Shown: positions 27,599-38,185, counted from the stretch's first letter. The stretch: DNA of 64,000 bases from Pandoraea terrae (GCF_902459695.1 NZ_CABPRZ010000015.1:86736-150735); one strand, 5' to 3'. Notes: generated by a model from the letters alone, not told the origin. Translations and numbers: made by a program.

Positions 27599-28078
27599 TT
27601 AGTGCGACCGTGCTTCCTCGACCGTCTTGTAGCAATATTCCTTTTTTATCTCACTCACCTCGCAGTACGACTCAATCGCAAGGTTGGATTTTGCCGCCGC
27701 CTCTTTTGCTAGGGTGTAGTAGCGCCTGATGGAACCCGCCAATGCGTCTAGGCTCCTTTCGCCCCTTTCTGCCGCCACCTTATAGCTGACCGTCTCTAAC
27801 ATCAAGCTCCCCATGTATAGGCCGAACTTGAATGGCTCGGTTGCTCGATTCAATTGTTCATTTGAATGGAGTGCGTCTGTCGCACAACGAAACTTCCCCA
27901 CCGAATCGCTTATATGGTGCTGGTTGCAGTGGAATGCCGTATCGTCACCGCGTTCGATCTCCGACCGCACTGTTGGTGCAGCAGCTGGTGCAGGAGAATC
28001 CAGATCGATACCAAACGCGTTGGTTGATAAGCAAAAAAGGGCAGCCATTGCTGCCCCAATCTTCTTGGTCTGCTTCAT
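27599..28078 (-). CDS. Secreted hypothetical protein
   Basis: A 159-aa protein with a signal peptide (KKIGAAMAALFCLSTNAFG, cleavage probably after AFG). The mature domain is helical with four or more cysteines (HCNQHH, RCATDAL, YCEVSEIKKEYC), so disulfide bonds are likely. ATG at 28078 chosen: AAGGGG lies 8 nt upstream. No family recognised. It reads away from the divergent Xre regulator, and the thiol-disulfide module lies downstream. Confidence 0.65.
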   Translation of the reverse strand: MKQTKKIGAAMAALFCLSTNAFGIDLDSPAPAAAPTVRSEIERGDDTAFHCNQHHISDSVGKFRCATDALHSNEQLNRATEPFKFGLYMGSLMLETVSYKVAAERGERSLDALAGSIRRYYTLAKEAAAKSNLAIESYCEVSEIKKEYCYKTVEEARSH

Positions 28079-28379
28079 GTTATGCACCCCTTTTTGTGGT
28101 TACATCATATCCACCTCTTGCCCCCCTTTTCGCTAGATGCCCGAGGGTAGGCAAAAATGATGGGGAAGCTCAGACGAACAACTTGCCACGCGGGCTAACT
28201 GGTGCGCCCTGCGGTTGCGGTTCCAAGAATTCCTTGTAGAAGGCGTTTGGGTTCATACATGCCTCACGCGGATTGGTATTTGGTCTCGCCCCCTAGTCCT
28301 AGTAAGTGTAGAACCTATAGGTTTATTAACACAACCATATGGTTTTCACCAAGAGGCCTACCTGTCCGAGACTTGGCGG
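28079..28379. other. Divergent intergenic region with operators
   Basis: About 300 bp between the secreted protein and the Xre gene. It contains two 12-bp palindromes (28312 and 28333) and promoter elements; no gene. Confidence 0.5.
28312..28344. promoter_or_regulatory. Paired operator palindromes AACC-N4-GGTT
   Basis: Two perfect palindromes, AACCTATAGGTT (28312-28323) and AACCATATGGTT (28333-28344), start 21 bp apart, i.e. two helical turns. They lie 36-68 bp before the Xre start. They are probably the binding sites of this repressor. Confidence 0.75.
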
Positions 28380-28802
28380 ATGCCAGAACTCGACGAGAAA
28401 AAGGCTTTCGCCGCCCGCCTCAAGCAGGCCCTCAAGCGCAGCTCGAAGCCAACTGAGACCGCTTCGCAACTAGCCATTCAGTTCAATCTGCGCCATCCAG
28501 CCGAGCCGATTACGCCGCAAGCAGCCCAGAAATGGCTGACAGGCACGGCTCGCCCGACCGTCGATAAGATCAAAACGTTGGCCTCGTGGCTCGATGTGTC
28601 GGAGCAGTGGTTGAGGTTCGGCGTTACCGATATGAAGCGCCCCCGTCAGCCTGCGCAGGACCAGAAGGACGGAGCGATCACGCCAACGCCGGAGGAGCTT
28701 CAACTACTCGGCCGGTTGCGCCGCCTGTCCGGCTATCAGAGACAGCTTGTCGAAGGCGTGATCGAGCAGTTCAGCTTGGACCGGGAAGTGTGGAAAGACT
28801 GA
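28380..28802 (+). CDS. Xre/lambda-repressor-like regulator
   Basis: A 140-aa protein. Residues 5-75 form a helix-turn-helix domain (FAARLKQALKRS... QAAQKWLTGTARPTVDKIKT... ASWLDVSEQWL) of the type in phage repressors with N-terminal Xre-like fold. The C-terminal half (LLGRLRRLSGYQRQLVEGVI) is helical and may dimerise. ATG at 28380 chosen, as the longer frame (up to 28215) runs through the operators. It probably represses its own promoter through the palindromes upstream. Confidence 0.78.
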   Translation: MPELDEKKAFAARLKQALKRSSKPTETASQLAIQFNLRHPAEPITPQAAQKWLTGTARPTVDKIKTLASWLDVSEQWLRFGVTDMKRPRQPAQDQKDGAITPTPEELQLLGRLRRLSGYQRQLVEGVIEQFSLDREVWKD

Positions 28803-28923
28803 CACGGCGGTCACCCAGGCAGCGCGGGACGGGCGCTCAGCGCTGGCCGTGAGGTGAGTACTAATACGACCGGTTACGCACCCATCTGCACGCCTGTCTT
28901 TCAGCGGGTATGAAAACTAGATG

Positions 28924-28970
28924 TTGAACTTTCGTACCCCTGTACTAAAATAATTATAGGTTTTAGTACA
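28924..28970 (+). promoter_or_regulatory. Resolvase promoter with overlapping 10-bp dyad
   Basis: TTGAAC (28924) and TAAAAT (28946) are 16 nt apart. The -10 lies in a perfect inverted repeat TGTACTAAAA-N10-TTTTAGTACA (28941-28950 and 28961-28970). It could be a self-repressor or a recombination half-site array. Confidence 0.7.
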
Positions 28971-28991
28971 TCACGTGCCGTACGGCGGCCG

Positions 28992-29005
28992 TGCAATCAA
29001 TTGCA
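28992..29005 (+). repeat. Island dyad repeat, copy 8 (exact)
   Basis: TGCAATCAATTGCA, 16 nt before the serine recombinase start. Confidence 0.9.
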
Positions 29006-29021
29006 ACCCCATGGGGCAACC

Positions 29022-29603
29022 GTGAGCCGCGTTTTCGCCTACTGCCGCGTCAGCACCGTCGATCAACACCCGGAGAATCAGATAGCCGAGATCACGGCAG
29101 CTGGCTTCGAAGTAACGGCGAAGCGCACGATCACCGAGCATATTTCGGGCAGCGTGCCTACTAATGAGCGGCCGGGCTTCCAAAAGCTGTTGGACCGCAT
29201 CGAAGAGGGCGATGTGTTGGTAGTGACGAAGCTCGATCGACTTGGCCGCAGCGCCATCGACGTACAGCAGACCGTGCAGACGCTCGCCGAGATGGGCGTG
29301 CGCGTTCATTGCCTGGCCCTCGGCGGAGTAGACCTAGCATCGAGCGCCGGGAAGATGACGATGGGCGTCCTAACGGCCGTCGCACAGTTCGAACGCGATT
29401 TGCTCATCGAGCGCACGCAAGCGGGCTTGCAGCGCGTGAAGGCGGAAGGCCGCAAGCTCGGCCGCCCCTCGGCACTATCGGACGAGCAGCAGACGGAAGT
29501 GCGGCAACGCCTCGCACGGGGTGCGACCGTCTACGCGGTCGCCAAAGAGTACGGGGTCGCACGCCAAGTCATCATGCGCGTGCGTGATCGCGCTGCAGCT
29601 TGA
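29022..29603 (+). CDS. Serine recombinase (resolvase/invertase family)
   Basis: A 193-aa small serine recombinase. The catalytic N-terminal domain begins RVFAYCRVSTVDQ with the nucleophile Ser at about residue 11; conserved KLDRLGRS follows near residue 66 and FERDLLIERT at about 125, with the E-helix. The C-terminal part (QRLARGATVYAVAKEYGVAR) is a helix-turn-helix. GTG at 29022 preferred to a TTG inside dyad copy 8. It is bracketed by dyad copies 8 (before) and 9 (after), so it may act on them. It could also be the resolution enzyme of an old transposon. Confidence 0.9.
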   Translation: MSRVFAYCRVSTVDQHPENQIAEITAAGFEVTAKRTITEHISGSVPTNERPGFQKLLDRIEEGDVLVVTKLDRLGRSAIDVQQTVQTLAEMGVRVHCLALGGVDLASSAGKMTMGVLTAVAQFERDLLIERTQAGLQRVKAEGRKLGRPSALSDEQQTEVRQRLARGATVYAVAKEYGVARQVIMRVRDRAAA

Positions 29604-29621
29604 ACACCCGGCAATGAGTCG

Positions 29622-29635
29622 TGCAATTGATTGCA
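29622..29635 (+). repeat. Island dyad repeat, copy 9 (exact, inverse centre)
   Basis: TGCAATTGATTGCA, 18 nt after the recombinase stop. Confidence 0.9.
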
Positions 29636-29674
29636 ACGCCATCACGCGCAGCGTGCCCAAGCTCAGTAGATTCT

Positions 29675-29688
29675 TGCAATCAAGTGCA
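29675..29688 (+). repeat. Island dyad repeat, copy 10 (13/14)
   Basis: TGCAATCAAGTGCA, 40 bp from copy 9. Confidence 0.8.
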
Positions 29689-29835
29689 ATCGCTGGTCAC
29701 CCACCTTAGCGCAGACACACGATCCGCGCCGACAGAGAAGATCAGATTGGTGTCCGTGATGGGGCCCATCGTGGCCTCTCCGCCTCACGACTGCCCGATG
29801 TGCCGAGTGTCCACAGCCCAACAAAGGTGGCGATC

Positions 29836-30270
29836 TTGAACACGGTATTTCTCGTCTCGTGTGTCAAGCAAAAGCGGGACGGGCCTAGCCCTGCGAAATT
29901 GCTTTACACCTCGGATTGGTTCCACAAGGCTCGGACCTACGTCGACGCGTCGGGGACGTGGTGGTTCATCCTTTCGGCGGAGTACAGGTTGCTTGAGCCG
30001 GAGAGGCACTTCGCTCCTTACAAGAAGACACTCAATCGGATGAGCATCAGCGAGCTGCTCCAGCGCCGAACATGGGCCAATAAGGTCATCAACCAGTTGG
30101 ACGCTGCCCTCCCATCGGCGGATCGGATTGTCATGCTCGCCGGAGTCCGCTACCGTGAATTTTTGATCGATTACATGCTAACGCGAGCGCGGACGGTGGA
30201 GGTACCAAGGCAAGGATTTGGCATAGGCCAACAGTTGCGATGGCTGAAGAGTGCGAATGGACAGGCTTGA
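29836..30270 (+). CDS. DUF6884-like protein
   Basis: A 144-aa protein opening with VFLVSCVKQKRDGPSPAKLL, then SDWFHKARTYVD and WFILSAEYRLLEP, a pattern I associate with DUF6884/YaaA-like small proteins (V-S-C-x-K-x-K; AKDLY-x-S-x-x-F). A TTG start at 29836 is chosen: AGGTGG lies about 6 nt upstream, and homologues begin at this phenylalanine-valine core. The last 14 nt overlap the next gene. Role unknown; the YaaA relation would suggest a nucleic-acid or nucleotide role, which is inference. Confidence 0.7.
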   Translation: MNTVFLVSCVKQKRDGPSPAKLLYTSDWFHKARTYVDASGTWWFILSAEYRLLEPERHFAPYKKTLNRMSISELLQRRTWANKVINQLDAALPSADRIVMLAGVRYREFLIDYMLTRARTVEVPRQGFGIGQQLRWLKSANGQA

Positions 30271-30994
30271 CGACTTGCAGCGCTTCTATGCGATCCTCGC
30301 GCAGATCGAGGCGCGTCTCGGCGATAAGCTGAAGCTTCGCGATTGCCACCAACGGATTGGTTGGCCCGCACGCGGCGTTTATTTCTTCTTCGAAGAAGGA
30401 GAACATCGTACCGACTCCGGGGTAGGCTTGCGAGTCGTCCGGGTCGGTACGCATGCGCTGGGACAGTCGAAGGCGACCCTGCAGAATCGGCTGTCACAGC
30501 ATCGCGGCATCATTCGCGACGGCTCCGGCAACCATCGCGGTTCCATTTTCCGCTTACTGGTCGGATCGGCGATAAAAGAGCGAGACGGTTTTGCCGAGCC
30601 TCGTTCGTGGGGTATCGGCGGGGATTACAGGCAAGCCGCGACACGCGTGGGGATGGCAAGCGAAGCTGTGAAGGAGGCGGAGATACTACTCGAGTGCGCT
30701 GTCACTTCCCATATCAAGGCGATGCCTTTCATCTTTGTCGCAGAGCTCGACCCGCCGGGCCCCGAGAGCATGCGCGGCTACATCGAGCGCAACAGTATCG
30801 GCCTTCTCAGCAACTACCGGCGCGACGCCCTCGATATACCCTCTGCACGCTGGCTCGGACGACACTCCGATCGGGAAAAGGTTCGCGAGTCAGGACTGTG
30901 GAACAATCGACATGTTGATGAAGGATACGATCCGGGATTCCTGAACATCCTGAAACGCCTGGCGCAGGAAACACCGCTACTCGCGATACGCTGA
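30257..30994 (+). CDS. GIY-YIG-like putative nuclease
   Basis: A 245-aa protein. Near residue 40, GVYFFFEEGEH is followed by VVRVGTHALGQSKATLQNRL, matching the order of GIY-YIG strands (G-V-Y-F-F ... V-R-V-G-T) and a following R-x-x-x-H. The rest (HRGSIFRLLVGSAIKERDG, then a helical tail) is unassigned. If correct, it is a small endonuclease. It overlaps the DUF6884-like gene, so the two work as a pair. The ATG at 30257 is preferred over the GTG at 30251 because of the GAAGAG spacing. Confidence 0.6.
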   Translation: MDRLDDLQRFYAILAQIEARLGDKLKLRDCHQRIGWPARGVYFFFEEGEHRTDSGVGLRVVRVGTHALGQSKATLQNRLSQHRGIIRDGSGNHRGSIFRLLVGSAIKERDGFAEPRSWGIGGDYRQAATRVGMASEAVKEAEILLECAVTSHIKAMPFIFVAELDPPGPESMRGYIERNSIGLLSNYRRDALDIPSARWLGRHSDREKVRESGLWNNRHVDEGYDPGFLNILKRLAQETPLLAIR

Positions 30995-31052
30995 GTTGCG
31001 TGCATCGATGCGCCGAAGCGCGAACTGGGTGTCGGCCTCCGAGAGGTGACGT

Positions 31053-31066
31053 GTGCAATTGATTGC
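31053..31066 (+). repeat. Island dyad repeat, copy 11 (exact, inverse centre)
   Basis: GTGCAATTGATTGCAC, boundary between the DUF6884 pair and the defence operon. It is followed by ATTTTTC, so it may also act as a weak terminator. Confidence 0.9.
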
Positions 31067-31149
31067 ACGATTTTTCTTAAGGCCCCCCCAGTTCGGACAC
31101 ACGTCGATTGGCACACCGCGAAAAGTGCGGGACGCTTGGCCCGATTCTG

Positions 31150-31398
31150 CTACGGCACCTGTACAATATATGGCGCGAGCGCCGAGAAGACTGCCTCGTA
31201 GACCTCCCAGCCTCGCAACACATCGTCGGCGTCGGCACCAGCGCCCTGCTGTACCGGCACCTGTGCCACACTGAAGAAGTAATGCCGACGGAGGCAGAAC
31301 CGAATCAGGTGTTGATCGCCCGCTTTGGTAACCGATCCCAGTGCGGTCCAAAAGTCAGTACCTTGCGCGCTCTTATCCTTCGTCCAGTCAGTCCCCAT
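31150..31398 (-). CDS. Small 3'-terminal gene of defence operon
   Basis: An 82-aa frame whose ATG (MGTDWTKDK) lies within the last codons of the ATPase gene, overlapping by 11 nt, so it is translationally coupled. It has no signal peptide or membrane segment; [20 protein letters not shown] then [15 protein letters not shown] look like compact alpha/beta sequence. It was probably missed by annotation because of the overlap. Unknown family; being the fifth operon gene suggests a regulator or accessory subunit. Confidence 0.6.
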   Translation of the reverse strand: MGTDWTKDKSAQGTDFWTALGSVTKAGDQHLIRFCLRRHYFFSVAQVPVQQGAGADADDVLRGWEVYEAVFSALAPYIVQVP

Positions 31399-34222
31399 CC
31401 TCAAACTCAGCGTTCTTGAACCGCAGCACATTGCAGTTCTCCTTGACAGCACGCTGAAGCCCGTCATCAAAGCCGGTCGCAGAGTCGGCCTGAATCTCGA
31501 TGGCGATCTTGACCTTCACACCCGGGCGGGAAGTGAATTGCAGGATAACCTCGTCGACCAGATCGGCAAACTGCTTTTTGGCCTGAATGGCGTCGAGTTC
31601 GATGCTGCCGTAGAACTGCTTCTTGACTGACTGCGGGGCTGCGCCAGCACCGCCAACGTAGGTTGACTTAGTTGAGTCCTCGACGCGCGGCGAGATGTCG
31701 CCACCGCCCGGGGTGCTCGGCGTGGTGTCAGTCGGCTTCGGGCGCGCAGACTCGTCGGCGACGCGCAGCGCTTGGGCATACTCAGCCGCGGTGACCGGTT
31801 CGATCAACAGAAGGGACGAGTCCAGGAACAGCGAGGTGCGCTTGCCATACGAGAAGCCGACAAAGCGCCCATTTTCCTTGCCTTGCGCGAAGCCGAAGAA
31901 ATCCCGGCTCTCAGCGCCTGCTCCCATCGTCTGTTGGAAGACTGCGTCGTCCTTTAGTCGCGGGAGGTAGAGCTGCTGGCAGCTCTGCTGCCAGACATTA
32001 AGCGCGCTGGTTTCCTTGACGTCGTCCTTCCAGAACCAGTTCTTGAGCGCCGTGGCCAAGTGGATCGGAGCCCATTCGGTGATCAGTAGTTCGTTCTCTT
32101 TCAGCACACGCTCGATTTCCAGTGACAGGTTCTGCGCACCCGGATTGACGGGGAAATGCTCCCACTGGATCTCGGTCAACCCCTTGCCGGGACGTGCCTC
32201 TTGCATCGGCGCCACCATCCACTTGTAGGTCTCGCGGATCATCCGGCGCAGAGCCTCGTTGGCATCCTCCAGGCTCTTGCTGGCCTGCCGCGACTGGAAC
32301 TGGTCGAGGTTGAGCTTCATCTCCTTGATGTCGCTCACGATGGACTGCCATGCCAAGGTCGAGCGCACCTGATCCTTGAGGCGGCTCACGCTGTCGGAGT
32401 CGGCGGCCAGGAAGATCAGGCGGTTCTGCTTGAAGCGCGGCTGGTCGCCACGGGTCTTCAGAATCTCGGTGGCGCGCTCGATGGCGAGGCTCTGGCCACT
32501 GCGGCTGAAGGCGGCATCGGGCGGCAGAACCACAAGGCGCAACTGCCAGTCATCCGGCACGTCGCCGCTGGTCGTGAAGATGTGGATGCCACCGAACACG
32601 CCGCTGGCAAAGGTCTTCTGCACGCGGTCACGGATCGCGGGGAACACGTCCTCCTTGTCCTGGAAGCGGCGCTTGCGCTCCTCCATCTCGCGGCGCAGGT
32701 TCGGGCGGGTGTCAAACCAGAAGCGGTTGTTTCCGCTGTTCAAGTAATGCAGGCGGTCGCCCAAGCGGCGCAGTGCATCCTTGTAGATGCCGACCTGCTG
32801 CCCCGGCTGTGCGACGCCCAAGGCCACGCGCTCCAGCTCGATGCCACGCACCATCTGGTTTGCCGTACTCGGCGCACTGCCCAGGAAGATCGCGCGGGCC
32901 GAGCGGCGGCAAGCCTGCACGCTGCCAAGACGCGTGTCGCGGTTCTCGATGTCGGTGGTTTCGGCTCGCTCGCCATCCACGTCACGCTCCACGACTGGGT
33001 CCCAGCCCTGCGGCAGGTAGTAGATCACCTCGTTGCGGGTGTCCGCATCCTGTAGCGGGAAGCTGCCGGGCATGATCAACGGATCTTTGTCGTTGTCCTT
33101 CCACAGGCGGTGGATCACCTTGGCCATCAGCTTCAGCACGCCACGGGTGCGCTGAAAGTTGTCGAGCGACGACCAGTCTTCGTAGAGGCGGTCGAACACC
33201 TCCGGGTGAATCGGGTAGGCGTGCATCAGCCGCTCAAAGTAGCGGCTCTCCTGTGTCTCGCGGGGGAAGTCCTCGCCGTTGGCCGTGTAGTAGTCCGCGA
33301 ACGCTCGGCACACCGATTCCGCCGCCAGCTTGTCGTTGATGCTGGTGAATAGACGGCGACGGACGATCTCGAACGCTTCCTCGGTGCCCACCGGCTTCCA
33401 CAGAGCCTGAATGCGGCCAAAGTAGTGCGCCAGGGCGGCAAGCGCTTTGACGCCACGTTGACTGCCTGCCTCCTTGTCCGACTCCGGCAACGAAGCCAGC
33501 AGCACTGCCGTCGGCACCGCCTTCAACGCTTCGGTCAGGGCCTGTACGAAGCTCAGGTTCGAGTCGAAGCTGCCGCCGGTCAGCGCCTTACCCTCTTCGA
33601 ACTGGCGCACGTAGGCCACCAACTCGTCGATCAGAATCACACAAGGCGCGTAACGACTGAGTAAGGTTTCCAGCACGGCCTTGCCCGGCGAGGTGCCCGA
33701 GGCGTCGGCATCCGCCACCAGGGCGTAGCCCTCGGCCTTACCCAACTGCCACGCTAGATCGCCCCACAGGGTGCGAATGGCCTGCCCATCACGCACCACT
33801 GGCTGGTTGGGCGAGGACTTGATGCCGTCCAGCACTGCGATCCGCGCACGCGGCAGTTCCGTGACGCCAGCAGCATCAAGGATGGCCGGAACGCCGGGCA
33901 GATCGCTGGCCAGGGCTTCACCCTTGGCGAGGTGGTAGACCGCCAGCATCGTGTGGGTCTTGCCGCCGCCGAACGCGGTTTGCAATTGAATGACCGGATC
34001 GCCGCCTTTGCCCGACAAGCGCTTGACCACGGAGTCGAGCAGCAGACGCATCCCTTCGGTGAAGAAGGTACGCTGGAAGAACAGCGTCGGGTTCTGGTAT
34101 TCGGCGGTTGCGGTGCCTTCGTGAACCCGGGACAGATCAGCCGCGAACTCGGCTTGCTGGAATGTGCCTTTCAGGACATCCTCATGCGGGACGGCAACTT
34201 CACGCCACGGTTTGAGATTCAT
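31388..34222 (-). CDS. DUF499-type AAA+ ATPase of defence operon
   Basis: A 944-aa ATPase. Walker A is [11 protein letters not shown] (about residues 83-93), the unusual G-G-G-K-T-H-T form found in DUF499/COG1483 ATPases, and Walker B is [17 protein letters not shown]499 proteins form the large ATPase in several phage-defence loci related to BREX BrxC/PglY. ATG at 34222 chosen (GGGGAG 7 nt upstream); an upstream TTG overlaps the methyltransferase stop. The C-terminal third ([14 protein letters not shown] etc.) is a variable tail. It should couple ATP use to DNA or complex remodelling in the cytoplasm. Confidence 0.85.
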   Translation of the reverse strand: MNLKPWREVAVPHEDVLKGTFQQAEFAADLSRVHEGTATAEYQNPTLFFQRTFFTEGMRLLLDSVVKRLSGKGGDPVIQLQTAFGGGKTHTMLAVYHLAKGEALASDLPGVPAILDAAGVTELPRARIAVLDGIKSSPNQPVVRDGQAIRTLWGDLAWQLGKAEGYALVADADASGTSPGKAVLETLLSRYAPCVILIDELVAYVRQFEEGKALTGGSFDSNLSFVQALTEALKAVPTAVLLASLPESDKEAGSQRGVKALAALAHYFGRIQALWKPVGTEEAFEIVRRRLFTSINDKLAAESVCRAFADYYTANGEDFPRETQESRYFERLMHAYPIHPEVFDRLYEDWSSLDNFQRTRGVLKLMAKVIHRLWKDNDKDPLIMPGSFPLQDADTRNEVIYYLPQGWDPVVERDVDGERAETTDIENRDTRLGSVQACRRSARAIFLGSAPSTANQMVRGIELERVALGVAQPGQQVGIYKDALRRLGDRLHYLNSGNNRFWFDTRPNLRREMEERKRRFQDKEDVFPAIRDRVQKTFASGVFGGIHIFTTSGDVPDDWQLRLVVLPPDAAFSRSGQSLAIERATEILKTRGDQPRFKQNRLIFLAADSDSVSRLKDQVRSTLAWQSIVSDIKEMKLNLDQFQSRQASKSLEDANEALRRMIRETYKWMVAPMQEARPGKGLTEIQWEHFPVNPGAQNLSLEIERVLKENELLITEWAPIHLATALKNWFWKDDVKETSALNVWQQSCQQLYLPRLKDDAVFQQTMGAGAESRDFFGFAQGKENGRFVGFSYGKRTSLFLDSSLLLIEPVTAAEYAQALRVADESARPKPTDTTPSTPGGGDISPRVEDSTKSTYVGGAGAAPQSVKKQFYGSIELDAIQAKKQFADLVDEVILQFTSRPGVKVKIAIEIQADSATGFDDGLQRAVKENCNVLRFKNAEFEDGD

Positions 34223-34236
34223 CTTCAACTCCCCAA

Positions 34237-37125
34237 TCAAATGTCCAGTTGCGTCTGCGAGCCGACGATGCCCACATCCGCCGATGCTTGTTCAATGCCA
34301 GACCACGCCGTGACCAGCTCGTTGTAGGCGCGCGCTTCTTCGGCCCAGCCCGTGCGTTCACACAAGGTGTAGAGCCGGTAGGCCAAAGCGCGTGACGGCT
34401 CAGCTTGGGCAGGCATACGCGCGAGCAATGCTCCGGCCACGGATTCGCCGTCCTGATTCAGTGCACGGATCAAGTGGTGCAGCGCCTCCCACACCGAGAC
34501 GCGGTTGTCGGTTTCGGGTGACCAGTCGCGCGGCAGCTCGGCCCATTTGAGCAAGCGCAGGTTGCCGCCGCTGCTTTCCACCACGCCACCGTCCACCAGG
34601 CCGCCCACGCTGGTGCCCTTGGCGCGGGCCAGCACATCGGCCTCACCGAATTTGCCACTGGCCCAGCCCGTGCCCTCGAACCAGTGCAGGCAGAACTGGG
34701 TGTCGTGGTCGAAGTCGTCTTCGGCAAAGAAGCGGTTGATCAGTTGCAGGGCGGTCTTGACTCCCATCGGCGTACCGTCGGCCTCCAGCACAGCGGCGTA
34801 CTGGCTGAAAATGGCCATGCCGGGACCGATGATGGCTTGAGACAAGTCAACCGGCGCTACCGGCGAATTGACGCCACCCCGTGTCATGTCGAGCAAGGCC
34901 TCGGGCAACGCGGCATTGAGCTCGCGCTGAAATTCGCGGCGGCTCACCATGGGCGCATCGGCCAGACGCTTGCGGCAGACCAGCACGATGCTAGAGGCCA
35001 GGGCATTTGAGTCCATGGCAACTTGCCGGGTTTTCATTTCAGTTCTTACTGGCCACGTACCTGTAATCGCAAAACCTGCATCCAGAACTGCCTGCAAAAA
35101 GGTCTCCCAGCCGGTGCTAGATGTGCCCGCGTCGTCCTTTGTTTCGCTTTGCTTGAATGCGTAGTAGATGGTGACCGGGAAAGCCGGGTGCGCTTGCTCC
35201 GCCAGGTTGTGCATGGCGGCTGTCATGCCGTCGAGAAAGAAAAGCTCGGCTTCGGCTTTGCCTCCATGTCGGTAAGGTGTAGCCACCAACTCCTCGGCTT
35301 TTGGTACAGCCAGTGTGGCGTACAGCCCGGGGAAGATGGGGCGCAGCGACTTGCGTAGCCAGACGTAGAAAAAGTCTGACAGATCCGCATAGGCGATGTT
35401 GTTGTAGTAGGGCGGGTCGGTTGAAACCACTTTCCCCGAACTTATGGTTTGCGACTGAGCGTCGAGCTGTTTGACCACGCCCGAGGTTTCTGTTGGCAGT
35501 AGTGGCAGTGGGTCGTAGCTGTAGAAGATCCCCGCCGACAAACTGCCGGTAGCATCTGCCAGAAAGTTGGGCTCCGCAAAGTCCCACAGCATCGGAAATG
35601 CCTGCCGTCCAAAGCTATGTTGCGCTTTCTCGCCAACCCCATTCCATCTGACCAAGTTGTTTCCCGTCATTGCCAAGCGGTCAATGGCAAAGGCCAGGTA
35701 AACACCCACAGCTTCGGCATATGCCTTTGCTCCAGTACCTCCTGCATCTAGTCCAATGTCGTCTTCAGCGATTCCGGCGGTTCGCGCGTCCTGTGCGCAC
35801 CGTTGGATTGCTTCCTGAACTAGATCGCAGAAGGTCGTAAGCGCAGTTAGTTGACGCGACGTGAAAAGATCGCCCCACTCGCGAAGCCCATAGGGAACAC
35901 AAGTGCCGCCAGTCATGCGTGCGGGCACTTCGCCAGACGGTTTCCACTGCGACTGCGCTTCACGGGCAACGGACTCGTGATGGGTTGTCGGCGCAATATA
36001 GACACGGCCACGCACACCCTCGGCAACGATAGCCATCAGCCGCGCACCCATGCGTCCTGCTTGGCCCTCGGCCTTGATGTAGTCGCCACTGATTGGCACG
36101 CCAGAGAGTACGCAACGGAAGTTCGCACCGCGACCTGGCGCCTTGGTGCCGTTCTCAGCCTCGACCGTCGGGGTGCCAACCCGCATCGTAAAGCGGTAGC
36201 TGTCGCCTTCGACAACCGGCTCCACATAGGCCTCCTTTCCCTCCTTGCTAGACAGCACAAAGGTCGAAGCCAGTGGTACTTCAGCGTGGCTGAAGGCTGG
36301 GTTGGGGCTGCGCACTGTGCGCGCCCACAACCAAGCAATCACAGTGAGCTTCTGACCCAGCAGAGGTTTCAGATCAGTGCGCTCGGCAACCATTTCTGCG
36401 GTGACTTCGATCTGCGGATACAGGTTGCCAATGCGCTGTTGCGCTTGCTCGCGCATCCACGCGCCATAGCGCCGCACGTCCTCGGCCAAGCCGCGAGCGC
36501 CGCTCCAGTCCTCACTCAGCTTGCCTTGCTTGTCGCCTGCAAGCCGTGGCCCCACCGGCGCTCGCCCGGCGAACTTGGGCGGGATCTCGATCATGGCCTT
36601 GTTGATGGTGACCGCTACCGGGTTCAGGTCTGATGCACAGCTTTCCAAGCCGAGGCGTTGCGCTTCCAGAGGCAGTGCACCGCCACCGGCAAAGGGATCA
36701 TGAAAGCCGGGCAGCTTGTCGGGATTGAACAGCTCGGCGGCCTGTGGGTGCGCTTTGTTCAGGTCGCAGGTCTCACGCCAACTGCGTACGATTTCGGCGC
36801 GGGCACGGGCAAGCACCTCTTCGTTGCTGGTGTTCTCCCACAACACGAGGTCTTCGATGATCTTGAACAGGCGCTCGCGCTCAATCTCGGCCTTCTCTTT
36901 GTTCACGCCGTACTTGAATCCGCCGCCCTGCTGGTAGCCGGGATCGTTGACCATTTGCGCAAAGATCACTGCCCGCGCAGCCGCCAACGGCCGACGTGCC
37001 CACCACAGATGCAGCGTAGAGGGGTGGCCGTGCCGAATCGACTTTTCACGCGCGGCGGCCACGTTGATGGCATCGAGCGGCAGCGCGACCTCAATGAGTT
37101 TCTTGGGAGTTTTTATTGTGGTCAT
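34237..37125 (-). CDS. DUF1156-type adenine DNA methyltransferase
   Basis: A 962-aa methyltransferase. The N-terminal DUF1156-like stretch is [20 protein letters not shown] (residues 29-48). The SAM-binding motif I is [13 protein letters not shown] (143-155) and the catalytic motif IV is [13 protein letters not shown] (570-582), as in N6-adenine methylases. The order motif I before motif IV separated by ~420 residues marks the COG1743-type, large permissive insert. It probably marks host DNA. ATG at 37125 chosen over a TTG that overlaps the previous stop; the ATG lies 5 nt after that stop. Confidence 0.87.
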   Translation of the reverse strand: MTTIKTPKKLIEVALPLDAINVAAAREKSIRHGHPSTLHLWWARRPLAAARAVIFAQMVNDPGYQQGGGFKYGVNKEKAEIERERLFKIIEDLVLWENTSNEEVLARARAEIVRSWRETCDLNKAHPQAAELFNPDKLPGFHDPFAGGGALPLEAQRLGLESCASDLNPVAVTINKAMIEIPPKFAGRAPVGPRLAGDKQGKLSEDWSGARGLAEDVRRYGAWMREQAQQRIGNLYPQIEVTAEMVAERTDLKPLLGQKLTVIAWLWARTVRSPNPAFSHAEVPLASTFVLSSKEGKEAYVEPVVEGDSYRFTMRVGTPTVEAENGTKAPGRGANFRCVLSGVPISGDYIKAEGQAGRMGARLMAIVAEGVRGRVYIAPTTHHESVAREAQSQWKPSGEVPARMTGGTCVPYGLREWGDLFTSRQLTALTTFCDLVQEAIQRCAQDARTAGIAEDDIGLDAGGTGAKAYAEAVGVYLAFAIDRLAMTGNNLVRWNGVGEKAQHSFGRQAFPMLWDFAEPNFLADATGSLSAGIFYSYDPLPLLPTETSGVVKQLDAQSQTISSGKVVSTDPPYYNNIAYADLSDFFYVWLRKSLRPIFPGLYATLAVPKAEELVATPYRHGGKAEAELFFLDGMTAAMHNLAEQAHPAFPVTIYYAFKQSETKDDAGTSSTGWETFLQAVLDAGFAITGTWPVRTEMKTRQVAMDSNALASSIVLVCRKRLADAPMVSRREFQRELNAALPEALLDMTRGGVNSPVAPVDLSQAIIGPGMAIFSQYAAVLEADGTPMGVKTALQLINRFFAEDDFDHDTQFCLHWFEGTGWASGKFGEADVLARAKGTSVGGLVDGGVVESSGGNLRLLKWAELPRDWSPETDNRVSVWEALHHLIRALNQDGESVAGALLARMPAQAEPSRALAYRLYTLCERTGWAEEARAYNELVTAWSGIEQASADVGIVGSQTQLDI

Positions 37126-37130
37126 AGATC

Positions 37131-38185
37131 TCAATCGTCTTTATCGCGGTGGTGGCCTGCACTGCCTTCGCAAGCAACGCAGCCAGCCCAGAAGCTGTCT
37201 TCCATATCGCCAGCGTTCATATCCGAACACCAGCCACACTGTTGAATTTCGGTCTCGTCGAATGTCTTGAAGCAAGACGCGCAGAGCACGGTTCCTGCAA
37301 ACGGCACCACCGTCTGATAGCCATCACAGTCTGCGCAATGTGCGGGATAGCCGCTCTCCCAGTTGTCCTTGTCACTGGCCTGCCGATCCCAGATATGCGA
37401 TGCAAGCTCGGTGGGCTCGATGGCGTGATCGCAGTGCGGGCAAGAGGCGAAACCGCAGTCGTCGATGGAGACGGCCCTGCCGCACGCCGGACACGTCGTC
37501 TCCAACGAGGTCGTTTGGTAGTTGCAAACCGAGCAACTATGCTCGTTCAGCCCCGGCACGATCTCGTCAACGTGGTCAGCGTCGAATCCACAGGAAGGAC
37601 ACGCCTGAATCCGTTGCCCTTGCTGTGCCTTCTGCTGTAGAGCGTCCCGCTGGCCGTCATAGATGGCTTGTAAGTACTCGCGGTACTTGCGCATCTGTTG
37701 ATCGAGTTCCTTGAGCGCCGCCAAATGGGGCTTGAATACGGCCGCCCAACTTTGCGTCAGCAGCACAAATAGTGAACGCCATGCACTGCACAACTCGGCA
37801 GCGACAGCTTGACGTGCCTGTGCTGCCTTTGCTCCGTCCAACTCGTGATGGAAGTGGACAATCTTGTTTCGATGCTTCGCCAGTTGCTTGAACCGCCGCG
37901 TGTCGTCAGCCGAGACCGGACTCCGTGCAACCTTTGCCAGCCTGTCGAGGCACTCGTCCAGCGTCACGGACTTGAAATCGCCGCGTTCGAAGCTGTCCCA
38001 GTTCGGGTCTTTGGAAACGACGAGAGACCAGTGTTCCGCCATCAGCCGAGCCTTGAGGAACAGCTCAACGGCAGCGAAAAAGTGAATCACCGAGAACTTC
38101 GGCTCAGCATCGAACTCGGCCAGCGACTTCCGAAAGAAGTCAAAGCCGTTGTTGACAATGCTCTCCAGGGAGGGGTGCTTTGCCA

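Noticed and set aside
15316..31066. Dyad copies as integron attC sites
   Set aside because: Too short and lacking the GTTRRRY core site and the variable-length imperfect stem of attC; no integron integrase.
17497..31066. Dyad copies as transcription terminators
   Set aside because: Only one is followed by a T-run; several lie upstream of genes, and the stem is AT-rich and weak.
31108..31419. 103-aa plus frame at the end of the defence operon
   Set aside because: Opposite the small minus-strand gene that has operon context; no ribosome binding site.
32156..33055. 299-aa plus frame opposite the ATPase
   Set aside because: Shadow; no support.
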